From: Beijerinckiaceae bacterium
Lineage (GTDB): Bacteria > Pseudomonadota > Alphaproteobacteria > Rhizobiales > Beijerinckiaceae
Assembly (NCBI GenBank): GCA_947472615.1
Contig: CANJEY010000002.1
Location: 1 to 38,910, forward strand
Direction: 5' to 3'
DNA length: 38,910 nucleotides
The position numbers and the translations under genes were made by a program. Position 1 is the stretch's first letter, and each line of letters starts with the position of its first letter. Of this stretch, positions 15,832-23,714 are shown piece after piece. A model generated the notes under the pieces. The model worked only from the letters and a program-made list of their open reading frames with translations. It was not told the origin of the DNA and did not search any database.

Positions 15832-16956
15832 TCAGGGCGCGTCGCCCGCGCCCCATCCGGCTTTCAAGGTCTCGCAATAATCCGCATAGCGGCCGTCCGC
15901 GATGGCCGCGCGCGCGCCAGTCATCATCTCCTGATAATAGGCGAGGTTGTTCCACGTCAGCAGCATCATCGCGAGGATCTCCTCGGATTTGACCAGATGA
16001 TGCAGATAGGCGCGTGAATAATCGCGCGCCGCCGGACAGGATGAGCGTTCATTCAAAGGACGATTGTCTGTAGCATGCTTCGCGTTGCGCAGGTTGATGC
16101 GGCCGTGCCGCGTATAGGCCTGCCCATGTCGGCCTGCGCGCGTCGGCATCACGCAATCGAACATGTCGACGCCACGCCGCACCGATTGCAGAATGTCGTC
16201 TGGCGTGCCGACGCCCATCAGATAATGCGGCTTGTCATCGGGCAGATGCGGCATCACGGTCTCGATCATCGCCAGCATCACGTCTTGCGGTTCGCCAACC
16301 GCCAGACCGCCGATCGCGAGACCGTGGAAATCCATATCGCTCAGCGCGCGCGCGCTTTCGATGCGCAGCGCCGGAACCGCACCGCCCTGCACGATGCCGA
16401 AACAGGCGCGGCCATGCTCGCCGCCAAAGGCGTTGCGCGAACGCTCCGCCCAACGCAGCGACAGGCGCATGGCGCGCTCCGCCTCAGCATCGCTGCACGG
16501 CAACTTCACACATTCGTCGAACTGCATCTGGATATTGGAGCCAAGCAGGCCCTGAATCTGCATGGATCGTTCGGGCGTCAGCACATGTCGCGATCCGTCG
16601 ATATGCGACTGGAACGTCACGCCATTCTCGTCGAGCTTGCGCAGCTTGGCGAGCGACATCACCTGAAACCCGCCGCTGTCGGTGAGGATCGGATAGGGCC
16701 AGTTCATGAACGTATGCAGGCCGCCGAGTTCGGCGATGCGTTCGGCGCCGGGCCGCAGCATCAGATGATAAGTGTTGCCCAGCACGATGTCCGCACCGAG
16801 CGCCTTCACCTGTTCGGGATACATGGCCTTGACGGTCGCGGCCGTGCCGACCGGCATGAAGGCCGGCGTCCGGATCGTTCCGCGCGGCATGACGATCTCG
16901 CCTGTGCGAGCAGCGCCGTCGCGCGCATGAATGTTGAAAGCGAACCCCGAACTCAA
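15832..16956 (-). CDS. tgt: tRNA-guanine transglycosylase with a reduced zinc site
   Basis: A 374-residue bacterial-type Tgt, which exchanges guanine-34 of GUN-anticodon tRNAs for preQ1 in queuosine synthesis. Visible motifs are [16 protein letters not shown] (first catalytic Asp), [17 protein letters not shown], the nucleophile segment [19 protein letters not shown], and YSRAYLHHL. The zinc motif, usually CxCxxC before YSRAY, reads SSCPAARD: only the middle Cys remains. The start is taken as TTG at 16956, two nt after the upstream stop, because AAGGAG lies 8 nt ahead of it and it yields the normal N terminus. It lies in one operon with queA, as is usual. Confidence 0.93.
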   Translation of the reverse strand: MSSGFAFNIHARDGAARTGEIVMPRGTIRTPAFMPVGTAATVKAMYPEQVKALGADIVLGNTYHLMLRPGAERIAELGGLHTFMNWPYPILTDSGGFQVMSLAKLRKLDENGVTFQSHIDGSRHVLTPERSMQIQGLLGSNIQMQFDECVKLPCSDAEAERAMRLSLRWAERSRNAFGGEHGRACFGIVQGGAVPALRIESARALSDMDFHGLAIGGLAVGEPQDVMLAMIETVMPHLPDDKPHYLMGVGTPDDILQSVRRGVDMFDCVMPTRAGRHGQAYTRHGRINLRNAKHATDNRPLNERSSCPAARDYSRAYLHHLVKSEEILAMMLLTWNNLAYYQEMMTGARAAIADGRYADYCETLKAGWGAGDAP

Positions 16957-16958
16957 CG

Positions 16959-17303
16959 TCAGATCTCCTTGCTGCCGAGCGCAGCCACTTTCTCGATGCG
17001 ATAGATCGCGCTGTCCTGCTCGTTCCAGCGCAATGAGAATCGCGTTCCAACCGTGATGTCGCAATCGCGCAGATCGGTGCGCCAGCGGCGATCGTCCAGC
17101 TTTCCAACGCCGAAGTCGATCACGCCATCTGCTTGCAAAATGAAAGGCGCGCATTGCGGGCCGGCCAGATCGACCGCGCCGAAGACGCTCCAACGTCCCA
17201 CGATGCGCTTCGTCGCTGCATTGACGCGCAGGTCGATGGTCAGCGGCGACTCGGTCGGGTCATCCTCCCAGATCGCCAGCACGCGAACATTCGAGGCGCT
17301 CAT
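16959..17303 (-). CDS. Unknown 114-residue protein between queA and tgt
   Basis: A 114-residue soluble protein with no signal peptide or membrane segment. It is rich in beta-type sequence ([54 protein letters not shown]) and likely forms a small beta barrel or sandwich. The start overlaps the queA stop (ATGA) and the ribosome site for tgt lies inside its end, so it is locked into the queuosine operon. I do not recognise the family. A role linked to tRNA modification is suggested by position only. Confidence 0.78.
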   Translation of the reverse strand: MSASNVRVLAIWEDDPTESPLTIDLRVNAATKRIVGRWSVFGAVDLAGPQCAPFILQADGVIDFGVGKLDDRRWRTDLRDCDITVGTRFSLRWNEQDSAIYRIEKVAALGSKEI

Positions 17304-18394
17304 GCCACAGACCGTTCGCGAAATAGCAGGCAGGCGTCGCCATAGCTGTAGAAGCGATAGCCGGACGCAATCGCGTGCGCATAGGCGCGTTTCATGCGAT
17401 CGAGCCCGCTGAACGCTGAGACGAGCATGAACAACGTCGACTTTGGCAGATGAAAGTTCGTCAGCAGAATATCGACAGCGCGAAACCGATAGCCGGGCGT
17501 GATGAAGATCGACGTATCGCCCGCAAAGGCTTCCACAACTCCATCCGGCATCGTGGCGGATTCCAGAATGCGCAACGACGTCGTGCCGACGCAGACGATG
17601 CGGCCTCCGCGCGCCCGCGCCTCATTGAGCGCGCGCGCCACGCTCTCCGGCACCACGCCGAATTCGGCGTGCATGCGATGCGCCTCTGTGTCCTCCGCCT
17701 TTACTGGCAGAAAGGTGCCGGCGCCGACATGCAGCGTCACACGTTCGATGGTTACGCCTCGGGCGCCCAGCGCGTCGATCAACGCAGGCGTGAAGTGCAG
17801 ACCCGCTGTCGGCGCGGCCACGGCACCGAGCTTGTCGGCGAACAGCGTTTGATAATCGGCAATGTCGCGCGCGTCCTCGCCGCGTTTCGAGGCGATGTAG
17901 GGCGGCAGCGGCATGTGGCCGAGCCGCATGATCGCGTCATCCAGCGCCGGCCCGGTGAAGGCGAAACCGAGCAGCACTTCGCCGCCGTCGCCTTTATCCA
18001 GCACCTCCGCGTCGAGCGAACCGAGCAGACAGGCCATGCTTTCGGAGGCTTCGCCGAAGCGAATGCGCTCGCCAACCTTCAGCTTCTTCGCCGGCCGCAC
18101 AAAGGCGCGCCAGCGATCTTCGCCCTCCCGCTTGTGCAGCGTCGCCTCGATGCGCGCGACGGCGTCGCCGCGCACCCGCACGCCATCGAGCCTCGCCGGA
18201 ATGACGCGCGTGTCGTTGACCACCAGCACGTCGCCCGACCGAAGCATCCGCGGCAGATCGCGCACGATGCGGTCGTCAAGTTCGGGCGCGCCGGCCGGAT
18301 CGACCGCCAGAAGGCGCGCACTGTCGCGCGGTTCCGCCGGCCGCAGCGCAATGCGGTCTTCCGGCAATTCAAAATCGAACAGATCGACCCGCAT
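17300..18394 (-). CDS. queA: S-adenosylmethionine:tRNA ribosyltransferase-isomerase
   Basis: A 364-residue QueA, which transfers and rearranges the ribosyl group of SAM onto preQ1-tRNA to give epoxyqueuosine. Motifs include [19 protein letters not shown] at the N terminus, [63 protein letters not shown] and [12 protein letters not shown] at the end. The frame continues upstream to 18805 through the carrier gene, but ATG at 18394 gives the exact family start two nt after the preceding stop. It precedes the unknown 114-residue gene and tgt in a compact operon. Confidence 0.96.
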   Translation of the reverse strand: MRVDLFDFELPEDRIALRPAEPRDSARLLAVDPAGAPELDDRIVRDLPRMLRSGDVLVVNDTRVIPARLDGVRVRGDAVARIEATLHKREGEDRWRAFVRPAKKLKVGERIRFGEASESMACLLGSLDAEVLDKGDGGEVLLGFAFTGPALDDAIMRLGHMPLPPYIASKRGEDARDIADYQTLFADKLGAVAAPTAGLHFTPALIDALGARGVTIERVTLHVGAGTFLPVKAEDTEAHRMHAEFGVVPESVARALNEARARGGRIVCVGTTSLRILESATMPDGVVEAFAGDTSIFITPGYRFRAVDILLTNFHLPKSTLFMLVSAFSGLDRMKRAYAHAIASGYRFYSYGDACLLFRERSVA

Positions 18395-18396
18395 GG

Positions 18397-19281
18397 CTAC
18401 ATGACCGACATGAGGAAGAGCGGCAGCAGCACAACCGACATCAGCGTCGAGACGACCACGATGCCGGCGACATTCTCCGCCTGATTTCCATAACGCGATG
18501 CGAATAGATAATTCAGCACCGCCGACGGCATCGCGCTCTGCGTCACCAGCACGCCGCGCTCGACGCCCTGCAGGCCGAGCAGCGTCGCCACGCCCCAGCC
18601 GATGGCGAAGCCGCCGAACAGGCGCGCGCAGGAGAACAGCACGCTGCGCGGCAGCGCCGCCACATGCAGCTTCGCGAGTGAATGGCCCAGCGACAACAGC
18701 ATCAGCGGAACGGAGACGCCCGCCAACAGATGGACGGAACGCAAAAAGATGCTCGGCGGCTGAACGCCGGTTCCCATTGTCAGCAGCACGACCGCGAGCG
18801 CCCACATGATCGGCATCTTGACGATATCACGCAGACTGAGGCCTCCCGCCGCGATCGCCTGCCCTACGGTGTAGTTCGAAATCGCCGATAGCGAAAACCA
18901 CGCGATCGCTAGCGCCAGCCCGCGCTCTCCGAACGCAAACAGCATCAGCGGCAGACCCATGTTGCCGCCGTTCGACCACACCAACACCGGCAGATAGGTG
19001 GCGGTTGGCAGGCCCTGCGCGCGCACGAACAGCCAGCCCAGTGCCATCGCCAGCCCCATGCTGATCGCTGCCCCGCCCGCCATCTGGCCCAGCACGGCGA
19101 GTTCGAGACGCGAGTTGAGCAGACTGTCGAGGATCAGCGCCGGCGTGCCGAGATTGTTCACCAGCACGGCCACGAAGGCAGCGTCGAACGAGGTTCCGCG
19201 CCGCGCCCAGACATAGCCGATCGCCGCCAGCAGAAACACCGGCCCCACCACGTCGATCAGAATTCCAACGAGACCCATCAT
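18397..19281 (-). CDS. AEC-family (auxin efflux carrier-like) transporter
   Basis: A 294-residue inner-membrane carrier with about ten hydrophobic segments in two inverted halves. Family features are [15 protein letters not shown] in the first half, [19 protein letters not shown] in the middle, and [20 protein letters not shown] with a helix break in the second half. The family includes permeases for malate and other organic acids. Two adjacent ATGs (19281, 19278) follow GGAGG; the second has better spacing. It ends two nt before queA, so a common transcript is likely, although the functions look unrelated. Substrate unknown. Confidence 0.9.
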   Translation of the reverse strand: MMGLVGILIDVVGPVFLLAAIGYVWARRGTSFDAAFVAVLVNNLGTPALILDSLLNSRLELAVLGQMAGGAAISMGLAMALGWLFVRAQGLPTATYLPVLVWSNGGNMGLPLMLFAFGERGLALAIAWFSLSAISNYTVGQAIAAGGLSLRDIVKMPIMWALAVVLLTMGTGVQPPSIFLRSVHLLAGVSVPLMLLSLGHSLAKLHVAALPRSVLFSCARLFGGFAIGWGVATLLGLQGVERGVLVTQSAMPSAVLNYLFASRYGNQAENVAGIVVVSTLMSVVLLPLFLMSVM

Positions 19282-19412
19282 GCCTCCGCGCGAGCGCCCT
19301 GCCCTACGCGGCGCGGCACTGTGGCGCAAGCCCGCAAGGGGAATCTGGCTGCCCCGGCGCTTGACCGCAGCGGGCCGCATGGGCTCTTTAGCCCGGCAGG
19401 GAGCGGGACGGC

Positions 19413-20114
19413 ATGGCGCAATCGGCTGCGATCGTTTTGGGGGCTGGTCCGGGCTTGGGCGCGGCCATCGTGCGCCGCTTCCGTCGCGACGGTCTCGCTG
19501 TCGCGGCTCTGGCGCGCAACGCCGAAAGGCTGGAGCAGACCTTCGGCGGCGACGCTGGCGTGAGGCGCTTCGCTCTGGATGGCACGGACGCGTCCGGGAT
19601 AGCGGCGCTGTTCGATCAGGTCGAGCGGGAGATCGGGCCCATCGAAATAGCGATCTCCAATCCGTCTCCATGGAAGTCCGCCGGCCTGCTCGACATGTCG
19701 GCGCAGGACTTCGAAATGGTGTGGCGGAACTCGATGCTGAGCGCCTTCAACCTCGCGCAAAACGCCGCGCGCGTCATGCTTCCACGCGGGCGCGGCACCA
19801 TCGCCTTCACGGGTTCCGCCGCCCAGATGCGCGCGCCGTCAGGCTTCGCTGCCATGGCGGTCGCGAAATCCGGACTACGGGCTTTTGCGCAATCTATCGC
19901 GCGCGAGCTTGGCCCAAAGGGCATTCACGTCGGCCACGTCATCGTCGATGGCGCGATCGACTCGGAGCGCACGCGCGCCAGCATTCCGGACGACGACAGG
20001 CGCATCGACCCAGACGCAATCGCGGACGCCTTCCACGCGCTTTACATGCAGCCGCGCAACGGCTGGACGAACGAAATCGACATCCGCCCCTGTGGGGCCA
20101 GGCCCGCCGGCTGA
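19413..20114 (+). CDS. SDR family protein with Met in place of catalytic Tyr
   Basis: A 233-residue short-chain dehydrogenase-like protein. The N-terminal Rossmann motif is GAGPGLGAAIV, there is an NPSPWKSAG segment in place of NNAG, and the C-terminal half has ELGPKGIHVGHVIVDGAID. S135 and K152 sit at the usual spacing, but the YxxxK Tyr is Met (M148). I recall a subgroup of SDRs with FAAMAxAK and HVxxDGxID, so the change is probably a subgroup trait rather than an error. It is 17 nt upstream of a 2-hydroxyacid dehydrogenase, suggesting one transcript. Its activity is unknown. Confidence 0.87.
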   Translation: MAQSAAIVLGAGPGLGAAIVRRFRRDGLAVAALARNAERLEQTFGGDAGVRRFALDGTDASGIAALFDQVEREIGPIEIAISNPSPWKSAGLLDMSAQDFEMVWRNSMLSAFNLAQNAARVMLPRGRGTIAFTGSAAQMRAPSGFAAMAVAKSGLRAFAQSIARELGPKGIHVGHVIVDGAIDSERTRASIPDDDRRIDPDAIADAFHALYMQPRNGWTNEIDIRPCGARPAG

Positions 20115-20131
20115 CGGCGATCGGAGGACAC

Positions 20132-21196
20132 GTGAGCAAACCGAAAATCCTGATGTTCGCGCCTCGTGAGGAGCCGAAGTCCATCATCCAGGACCTTGAA
20201 GGCAAGGGGTACGAACTCGTCTGGGGAGACAAGGCGTGGACGCTGCCGCGTGGCGAACACGAAGGCCCGTTGACCGAAGCCGCCCGCGACACGGTCGCCC
20301 TGATGGGCACCTCGATCCGCCACACACCGATCTCGCGTCGCGTGATGGAAGCCTCCCAACGTCTGCGCATCGTGGCGAAATACACCGTCGGCGTCGACGA
20401 CGTGGACACCGACGCCGCGACCGATCTCGGAATTCTGGTCTGCCATGCACCGACGGAAGCCAATTGCTTCGGAGTCGCCGAATCCACCATGGCGATGATC
20501 CTCGCGATGCTGAAGAAAGTCGTCGAGCGCGATCAGGACGTCCGCGCCGGGAAGTGGCGTGAACCTTATCACGGCACCACGTTTCTCGGCGCGCGTTCGG
20601 ACGGTTATCAGGGCATCACCATCGGTCTCGTCGGGCTCGGACGCATCGGCAAGCGCGTGGCGCAATTGCTCGCGCCATGGCGCGTCAATCTCATCGCCTA
20701 CGATCCTTATATTCCGCCGGCGGACTTCCTGCTCGCAGGCGTGAAGGCGGTCGATTATGAAACCCTGCTGCGCGAATCCGATGTGGTGTCGTTCCATGTC
20801 GTGCTGACTAAAGAGACGCGCTTCATGCTGCGCGACGCGCAGATCCGGTTGATGAAGCCGACCGCTACGATCATCAACACCGCGCGCGGCAAGGTGATCG
20901 ACGAAGCAGATGTCGCGCAAGCGATCAAGGAAAACCGCCTGCGCGGCGCGGCCATCGACGCATTCGAGGAAGAACCGCTGCAAATGGAATCGCCGCTGCG
21001 CAGCCTCGGCCATCGCGTGCTGATGTCGCCGCACTCCGCATCGTTTAACGAAGGCGGCGAACTACGCCCCGGCATTGCATGGGCGACGCGCTCGGTGATT
21101 TCTGCGCTCAACGGAATCGTGCCGGATAACGTTTACAACCGCGAGGTGATTTCGAAGTGGAAGGAACGTTTCGGCGGCGCGCCTGTGATCGGGTAG
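20132..21196 (+). CDS. D-2-hydroxyacid dehydrogenase (SerA-like family)
   Basis: A 354-residue NAD-dependent D-2-hydroxyacid dehydrogenase. The cofactor motif is GLVGLGRIGKRV (residues 165-176). The catalytic set is complete: R252 in NTARGKVID, E281 in AFEEEPL and H301 in SPHSAS. There is no C-terminal ACT domain, so feedback control as in full-length SerA is not expected. The start is GTG at 20132 with GGAGGA just ahead. The partner SDR and the cyclase downstream suggest a degradative role on a hydroxy or keto acid rather than serine synthesis. Substrate unknown. Confidence 0.9.
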   Translation: MSKPKILMFAPREEPKSIIQDLEGKGYELVWGDKAWTLPRGEHEGPLTEAARDTVALMGTSIRHTPISRRVMEASQRLRIVAKYTVGVDDVDTDAATDLGILVCHAPTEANCFGVAESTMAMILAMLKKVVERDQDVRAGKWREPYHGTTFLGARSDGYQGITIGLVGLGRIGKRVAQLLAPWRVNLIAYDPYIPPADFLLAGVKAVDYETLLRESDVVSFHVVLTKETRFMLRDAQIRLMKPTATIINTARGKVIDEADVAQAIKENRLRGAAIDAFEEEPLQMESPLRSLGHRVLMSPHSASFNEGGELRPGIAWATRSVISALNGIVPDNVYNREVISKWKERFGGAPVIG

Positions 21197-21239
21197 TTTG
21201 CAGTAGCGCCTCAACGCGGAAGGCAAATGCCGAAATCGG

Positions 21240-21383
21240 CCTCGTGCTTCGAGACGAGCTGCTGCGCAGCGCTCCTCAGCATGAGGCCTTGATGCTCACA
21301 AAATGAACTACGGAGCCATATCCAAATGAGCATTAGCCCCTCATGCTGAGGAGCCGCCGCAGGCGGCGTCTCGAAGCACGAGG
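21240..21383. repeat. Pair of palindromic intergenic repeats in inverted orientation
   Basis: Two related units face each other: 21240-21286 and 21339-21383. The outer and inner ends match as inverted repeats (CCTCGTGCTTCGAGACG with CGTCTCGAAGCACGAGG; CTCCTCAGCATGAGG with CCTCATGCTGAGGAG). Each unit also has a small GC hairpin in its centre. A further ATGCTCA/TGAGCAT pair (21292-21298, 21327-21333) lies inside, leaving a 28-nt loop. Units of this type (CTGAGGAGC...GTCTCGAAG) are, from memory, scattered widely in Hyphomicrobiales genomes. The whole would fold into one long hairpin behind the hydroxyacid dehydrogenase gene and may end its transcript. Confidence 0.8.
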
Positions 21384-21425
21384 GGCGCTGGCGCACCTCC
21401 AGCGCTGTTGTCCAAGCAAACAACC

Positions 21426-21461
21426 TTGGCGCTTCATCCGTTTACTGCCTATCCTGCAGTA
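21426..21461 (+). promoter_or_regulatory. Possible promoter with an operator-like dyad ahead of the cyclase gene
   Basis: TTGGCG (21426-21431) and TATCCT (21450-21455) are separated by 18 nt, giving a plausible sigma-70 promoter. The -10 lies inside the perfect dyad TACTGC-N7-GCAGTA (21443-21461), which could be a repressor site. The start codon of the cyclase gene is at 21498. Confidence 0.35.
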
Positions 21462-21497
21462 TGAGCCGCAACGCGGCCGACACACCGGGAGGCAAAC

Positions 21498-22451
21498 ATG
21501 AAGGGCATCTGGCTCGCGCTCGCCATTACGAGCTGCAGCGCATCCGCATCGTTCGCGCAATCGACGCCGTGGCAGATGCCGCCGGAGAGCGATCGCTGTC
21601 CGTCCAAATGGGGCGCGGGCGACATGCGCGGCTCGGGCAACTGGATGAAGCCCGAAACGGTGCTGCGCGCCGCAAAGGCCATCAAGACCGGAGAGACGTT
21701 CGAGCTCGGCGCCATTCTGGCGCCCGACCCGAAGGAAACCTTCATCAACGAGAACCGCGTCTTCAACATCTACACGAAGCCCGCGATCCCGCAGCCGAAC
21801 GCGCGTGTGGCCAATGAGGAAGTCGTCGTCACCGAACTCGGCCAGATCGGCACGCAGTTCGATTCCTTCGTGCATCAGATGTGGGGCGACAAGTTCTACA
21901 ATTGCTTCAAGTTCGACGACCTCAAGGGCCGCTACGGCTTCTCCAAGATGGGCGTTGAAACGGTTGGCACGCTAATGTCGCGCGGCGTGATGATCGATGT
22001 CGCAGCACTGAAAGGCGTTGACATGCTGGAAGGCGGCTATGTGATCACCGACGAAGACCTGAAGCAGGCGCTCGCCAAGCAAAACATGACCCTGCAGCCC
22101 GGCGACGCCGTCATCATCCATACCGGATGGGGCAAGCTGATGGGAAAGGATAACGTGCGCTACGGCCGCTCGGTGCCAGGCATCGGCCGCGCCGCCGGTC
22201 AATGGCTTGTGTCACAAGATCCGATGCTCGTCGGCGCCGACAATTGCTGCGTCGAATCGCGTCCCTCGGAGCAAGGCACGAGCCTTCCGGTTCACGCGAT
22301 GATGCTGATCCAACACGGCATCTATCTCATCGAGAATATGGTTCTCGAAAAGGCTGCCGCCGCGAAGGCGTACGAATTCGCCTTTATCGTCCAGCCGCTG
22401 AAGATCAGGGGCGCGACCGGATCGACGGTCGCCCCGACGGCCATTCGATAG
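21498..22451 (+). CDS. Secreted cyclase/kynurenine formamidase-like family protein
   Basis: A 317-residue protein of the metal-dependent cyclase family (PF04199 type) with a signal peptide (MKGIWLALAITSCSASASFA, then QS), hence periplasmic. The family metal motif HxGTHxDxPxH reads QIGTQFDSFVH: Q116 and Q120 replace two His, while D122 and H126 remain. Other family stretches are RGVMIDVAALKG, PGDAVIIHTGWGKLM and the C-terminal SLPVHAMMLIQHGIYLIENM. A GGGAGG ribosome site precedes the ATG. I recall a subgroup of bacterial homologues with GQIGTQFD, so this may be a variant metal site. The substrate, perhaps an amide or lactone, is unknown. Confidence 0.88.
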   Translation: MKGIWLALAITSCSASASFAQSTPWQMPPESDRCPSKWGAGDMRGSGNWMKPETVLRAAKAIKTGETFELGAILAPDPKETFINENRVFNIYTKPAIPQPNARVANEEVVVTELGQIGTQFDSFVHQMWGDKFYNCFKFDDLKGRYGFSKMGVETVGTLMSRGVMIDVAALKGVDMLEGGYVITDEDLKQALAKQNMTLQPGDAVIIHTGWGKLMGKDNVRYGRSVPGIGRAAGQWLVSQDPMLVGADNCCVESRPSEQGTSLPVHAMMLIQHGIYLIENMVLEKAAAAKAYEFAFIVQPLKIRGATGSTVAPTAIR

Positions 22452-22462
22452 GTTTGAAAATG

Positions 22463-22487
22463 AGCGCCGGCCGTACTGGCCGGCGCT
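22463..22487. terminator. Bidirectional intrinsic terminator
   Basis: A perfect 10-bp GC-rich stem, AGCGCCGGCC (22463-22472) with GGCCGGCGCT (22478-22487), closes a 5-nt loop between two convergent genes. Short T-rich runs follow on both strands (ATTGTT on plus, CATTTTC on minus). Confidence 0.75.
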
Positions 22488-22492
22488 ATTGT

Positions 22493-23581
22493 TCAGCGGA
22501 ATACGTCGCCCAGAATCTTCGCAGACGAGTCCGCGTATTTCTGCAGCGTCTCGGGATTGACGAACATTTCCTTGAAGCCCGCGTTCGTCGGCACGATGGG
22601 CGCGAGTTGCGGCAGCGCCGCCACGTCGGGCCTCGCCGGGAAATATTCCGATTTCGCCATGATTTCCTGCCCGTCCTTCGACAGGATGAAATCGACGAGC
22701 AGCATTGCGGCGTTCGGGTGCGGCAGGCCCTTGGCGACCAGCATCACACCGGCCGCGCTCGTCACCGGATCCATCAGCACAGTGTCGACCGGTGCGCCCT
22801 TGCCCTTCGAGATCAGCGGGTGATGCGCATAGATGGCGAGCCCAATCGCATATTCGCCAGCATAGACGCGGTCGACGACGGTGCGGGCGGTCTCGGCCAG
22901 ATTGGCGATTTTCTGCTTCGCCAGCTTGGCGAAATAGGCATTGGCCTTTTCCTCGCCGAGCGTGATGCGAATCGACGAGATGAACAGGCCCGCGCCGGTG
23001 GCGGGACCGAACGACCACGCCATCTTGCCCTGCCATTGGGGATCGAGCAGCGCGTCAAGATTGCGCGGAACCTTGTCGGGCGAAACCTGCTTGGTATTGT
23101 AGGCGGTGCCAAAATAGCTCAGCCGCGTCGGCGCCCAGAGGTGTCGTGGATCGCGATATTGTTCGGGATATTCGGCCAGCGCCGGCGTCAGGAACGGCTG
23201 CACAAGGCCGGCGCTGACGGCCAGTTCGCCGACGCCTGTGCCTTCGAGCAGATCGCCCACCATGTTGCCGGCGCGCTGTTCGGCCGTCATCTTGACGACG
23301 ATTTCCTCTGAATCGGCGCGCCAGTAATTCAGTTTCACGCCTGGATATTTCTTCTGGAACGACTCGGCCAAGGGTCGCAGCGTCTGGTTCGGAATCATGC
23401 CCGAATAGAAGACGACCTGCCCTTCCTTCTTCGCACCTTCGTACAGAACCGCGTTACGGTCTGCTCCGGTGTAATTGAGGACCTCCGCAGCCGTCAGCGC
23501 CGCCGCCGAATGCGGCGTCGCGACCGCGACGGCAGCCGCGAAGGATGCTGCGAGGGACGGGCGAACGAGACGATGGCGCAT
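22493..23581 (-). CDS. ABC-type extracellular solute-binding protein (orphan)
   Basis: A 362-residue periplasmic receptor with a signal peptide ending near SAAA-LT. The mature start ALTAAEVLNYTGADRNAVL, then GAKKEGQVVFYSGMI and YWRADSEEIV, closely parallels the receptors at 5047-6129 and 35148-36230. AMLLVDFILSKDGQEIM is the shared C-terminal segment. A GGAGG site precedes the ATG at 23581; the frame to 23650 gives no signal peptide at the right place. It has no permease neighbour. It converges on the cyclase gene and lies downstream of moeA, where lexA would be expected in related genomes. Ligand unknown. Confidence 0.9.
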   Translation of the reverse strand: MRHRLVRPSLAASFAAAVAVATPHSAAALTAAEVLNYTGADRNAVLYEGAKKEGQVVFYSGMIPNQTLRPLAESFQKKYPGVKLNYWRADSEEIVVKMTAEQRAGNMVGDLLEGTGVGELAVSAGLVQPFLTPALAEYPEQYRDPRHLWAPTRLSYFGTAYNTKQVSPDKVPRNLDALLDPQWQGKMAWSFGPATGAGLFISSIRITLGEEKANAYFAKLAKQKIANLAETARTVVDRVYAGEYAIGLAIYAHHPLISKGKGAPVDTVLMDPVTSAAGVMLVAKGLPHPNAAMLLVDFILSKDGQEIMAKSEYFPARPDVAALPQLAPIVPTNAGFKEMFVNPETLQKYADSSAKILGDVFR

Positions 23582-23714
23582 GTGTTTCCTCCGGGCCTCG
23601 CTTGTTGCGCGGCGCTGACGAAACCTATGTCGCGCCATCGCGCTCCGCAAGGCGGGATGCGATGAGCTGTTGAACGCTTGCTTTCTGCTGCGCAGTCAGT
23701 CGCGTGCTTTCGGC

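Noticed and set aside
15832-16956. Frameshift as the reason for the missing Tgt zinc cysteines
   Set aside because: Sequence on both sides of the segment stays in frame with normal family motifs (RPLNE before, YSRAYLHH after), so a local frameshift is unlikely.
21211-21423. A 70-codon minus-strand frame in the gap before the cyclase gene
   Set aside because: It is made almost entirely of the inverted repeat pair, so its protein-like look comes from the repeat.
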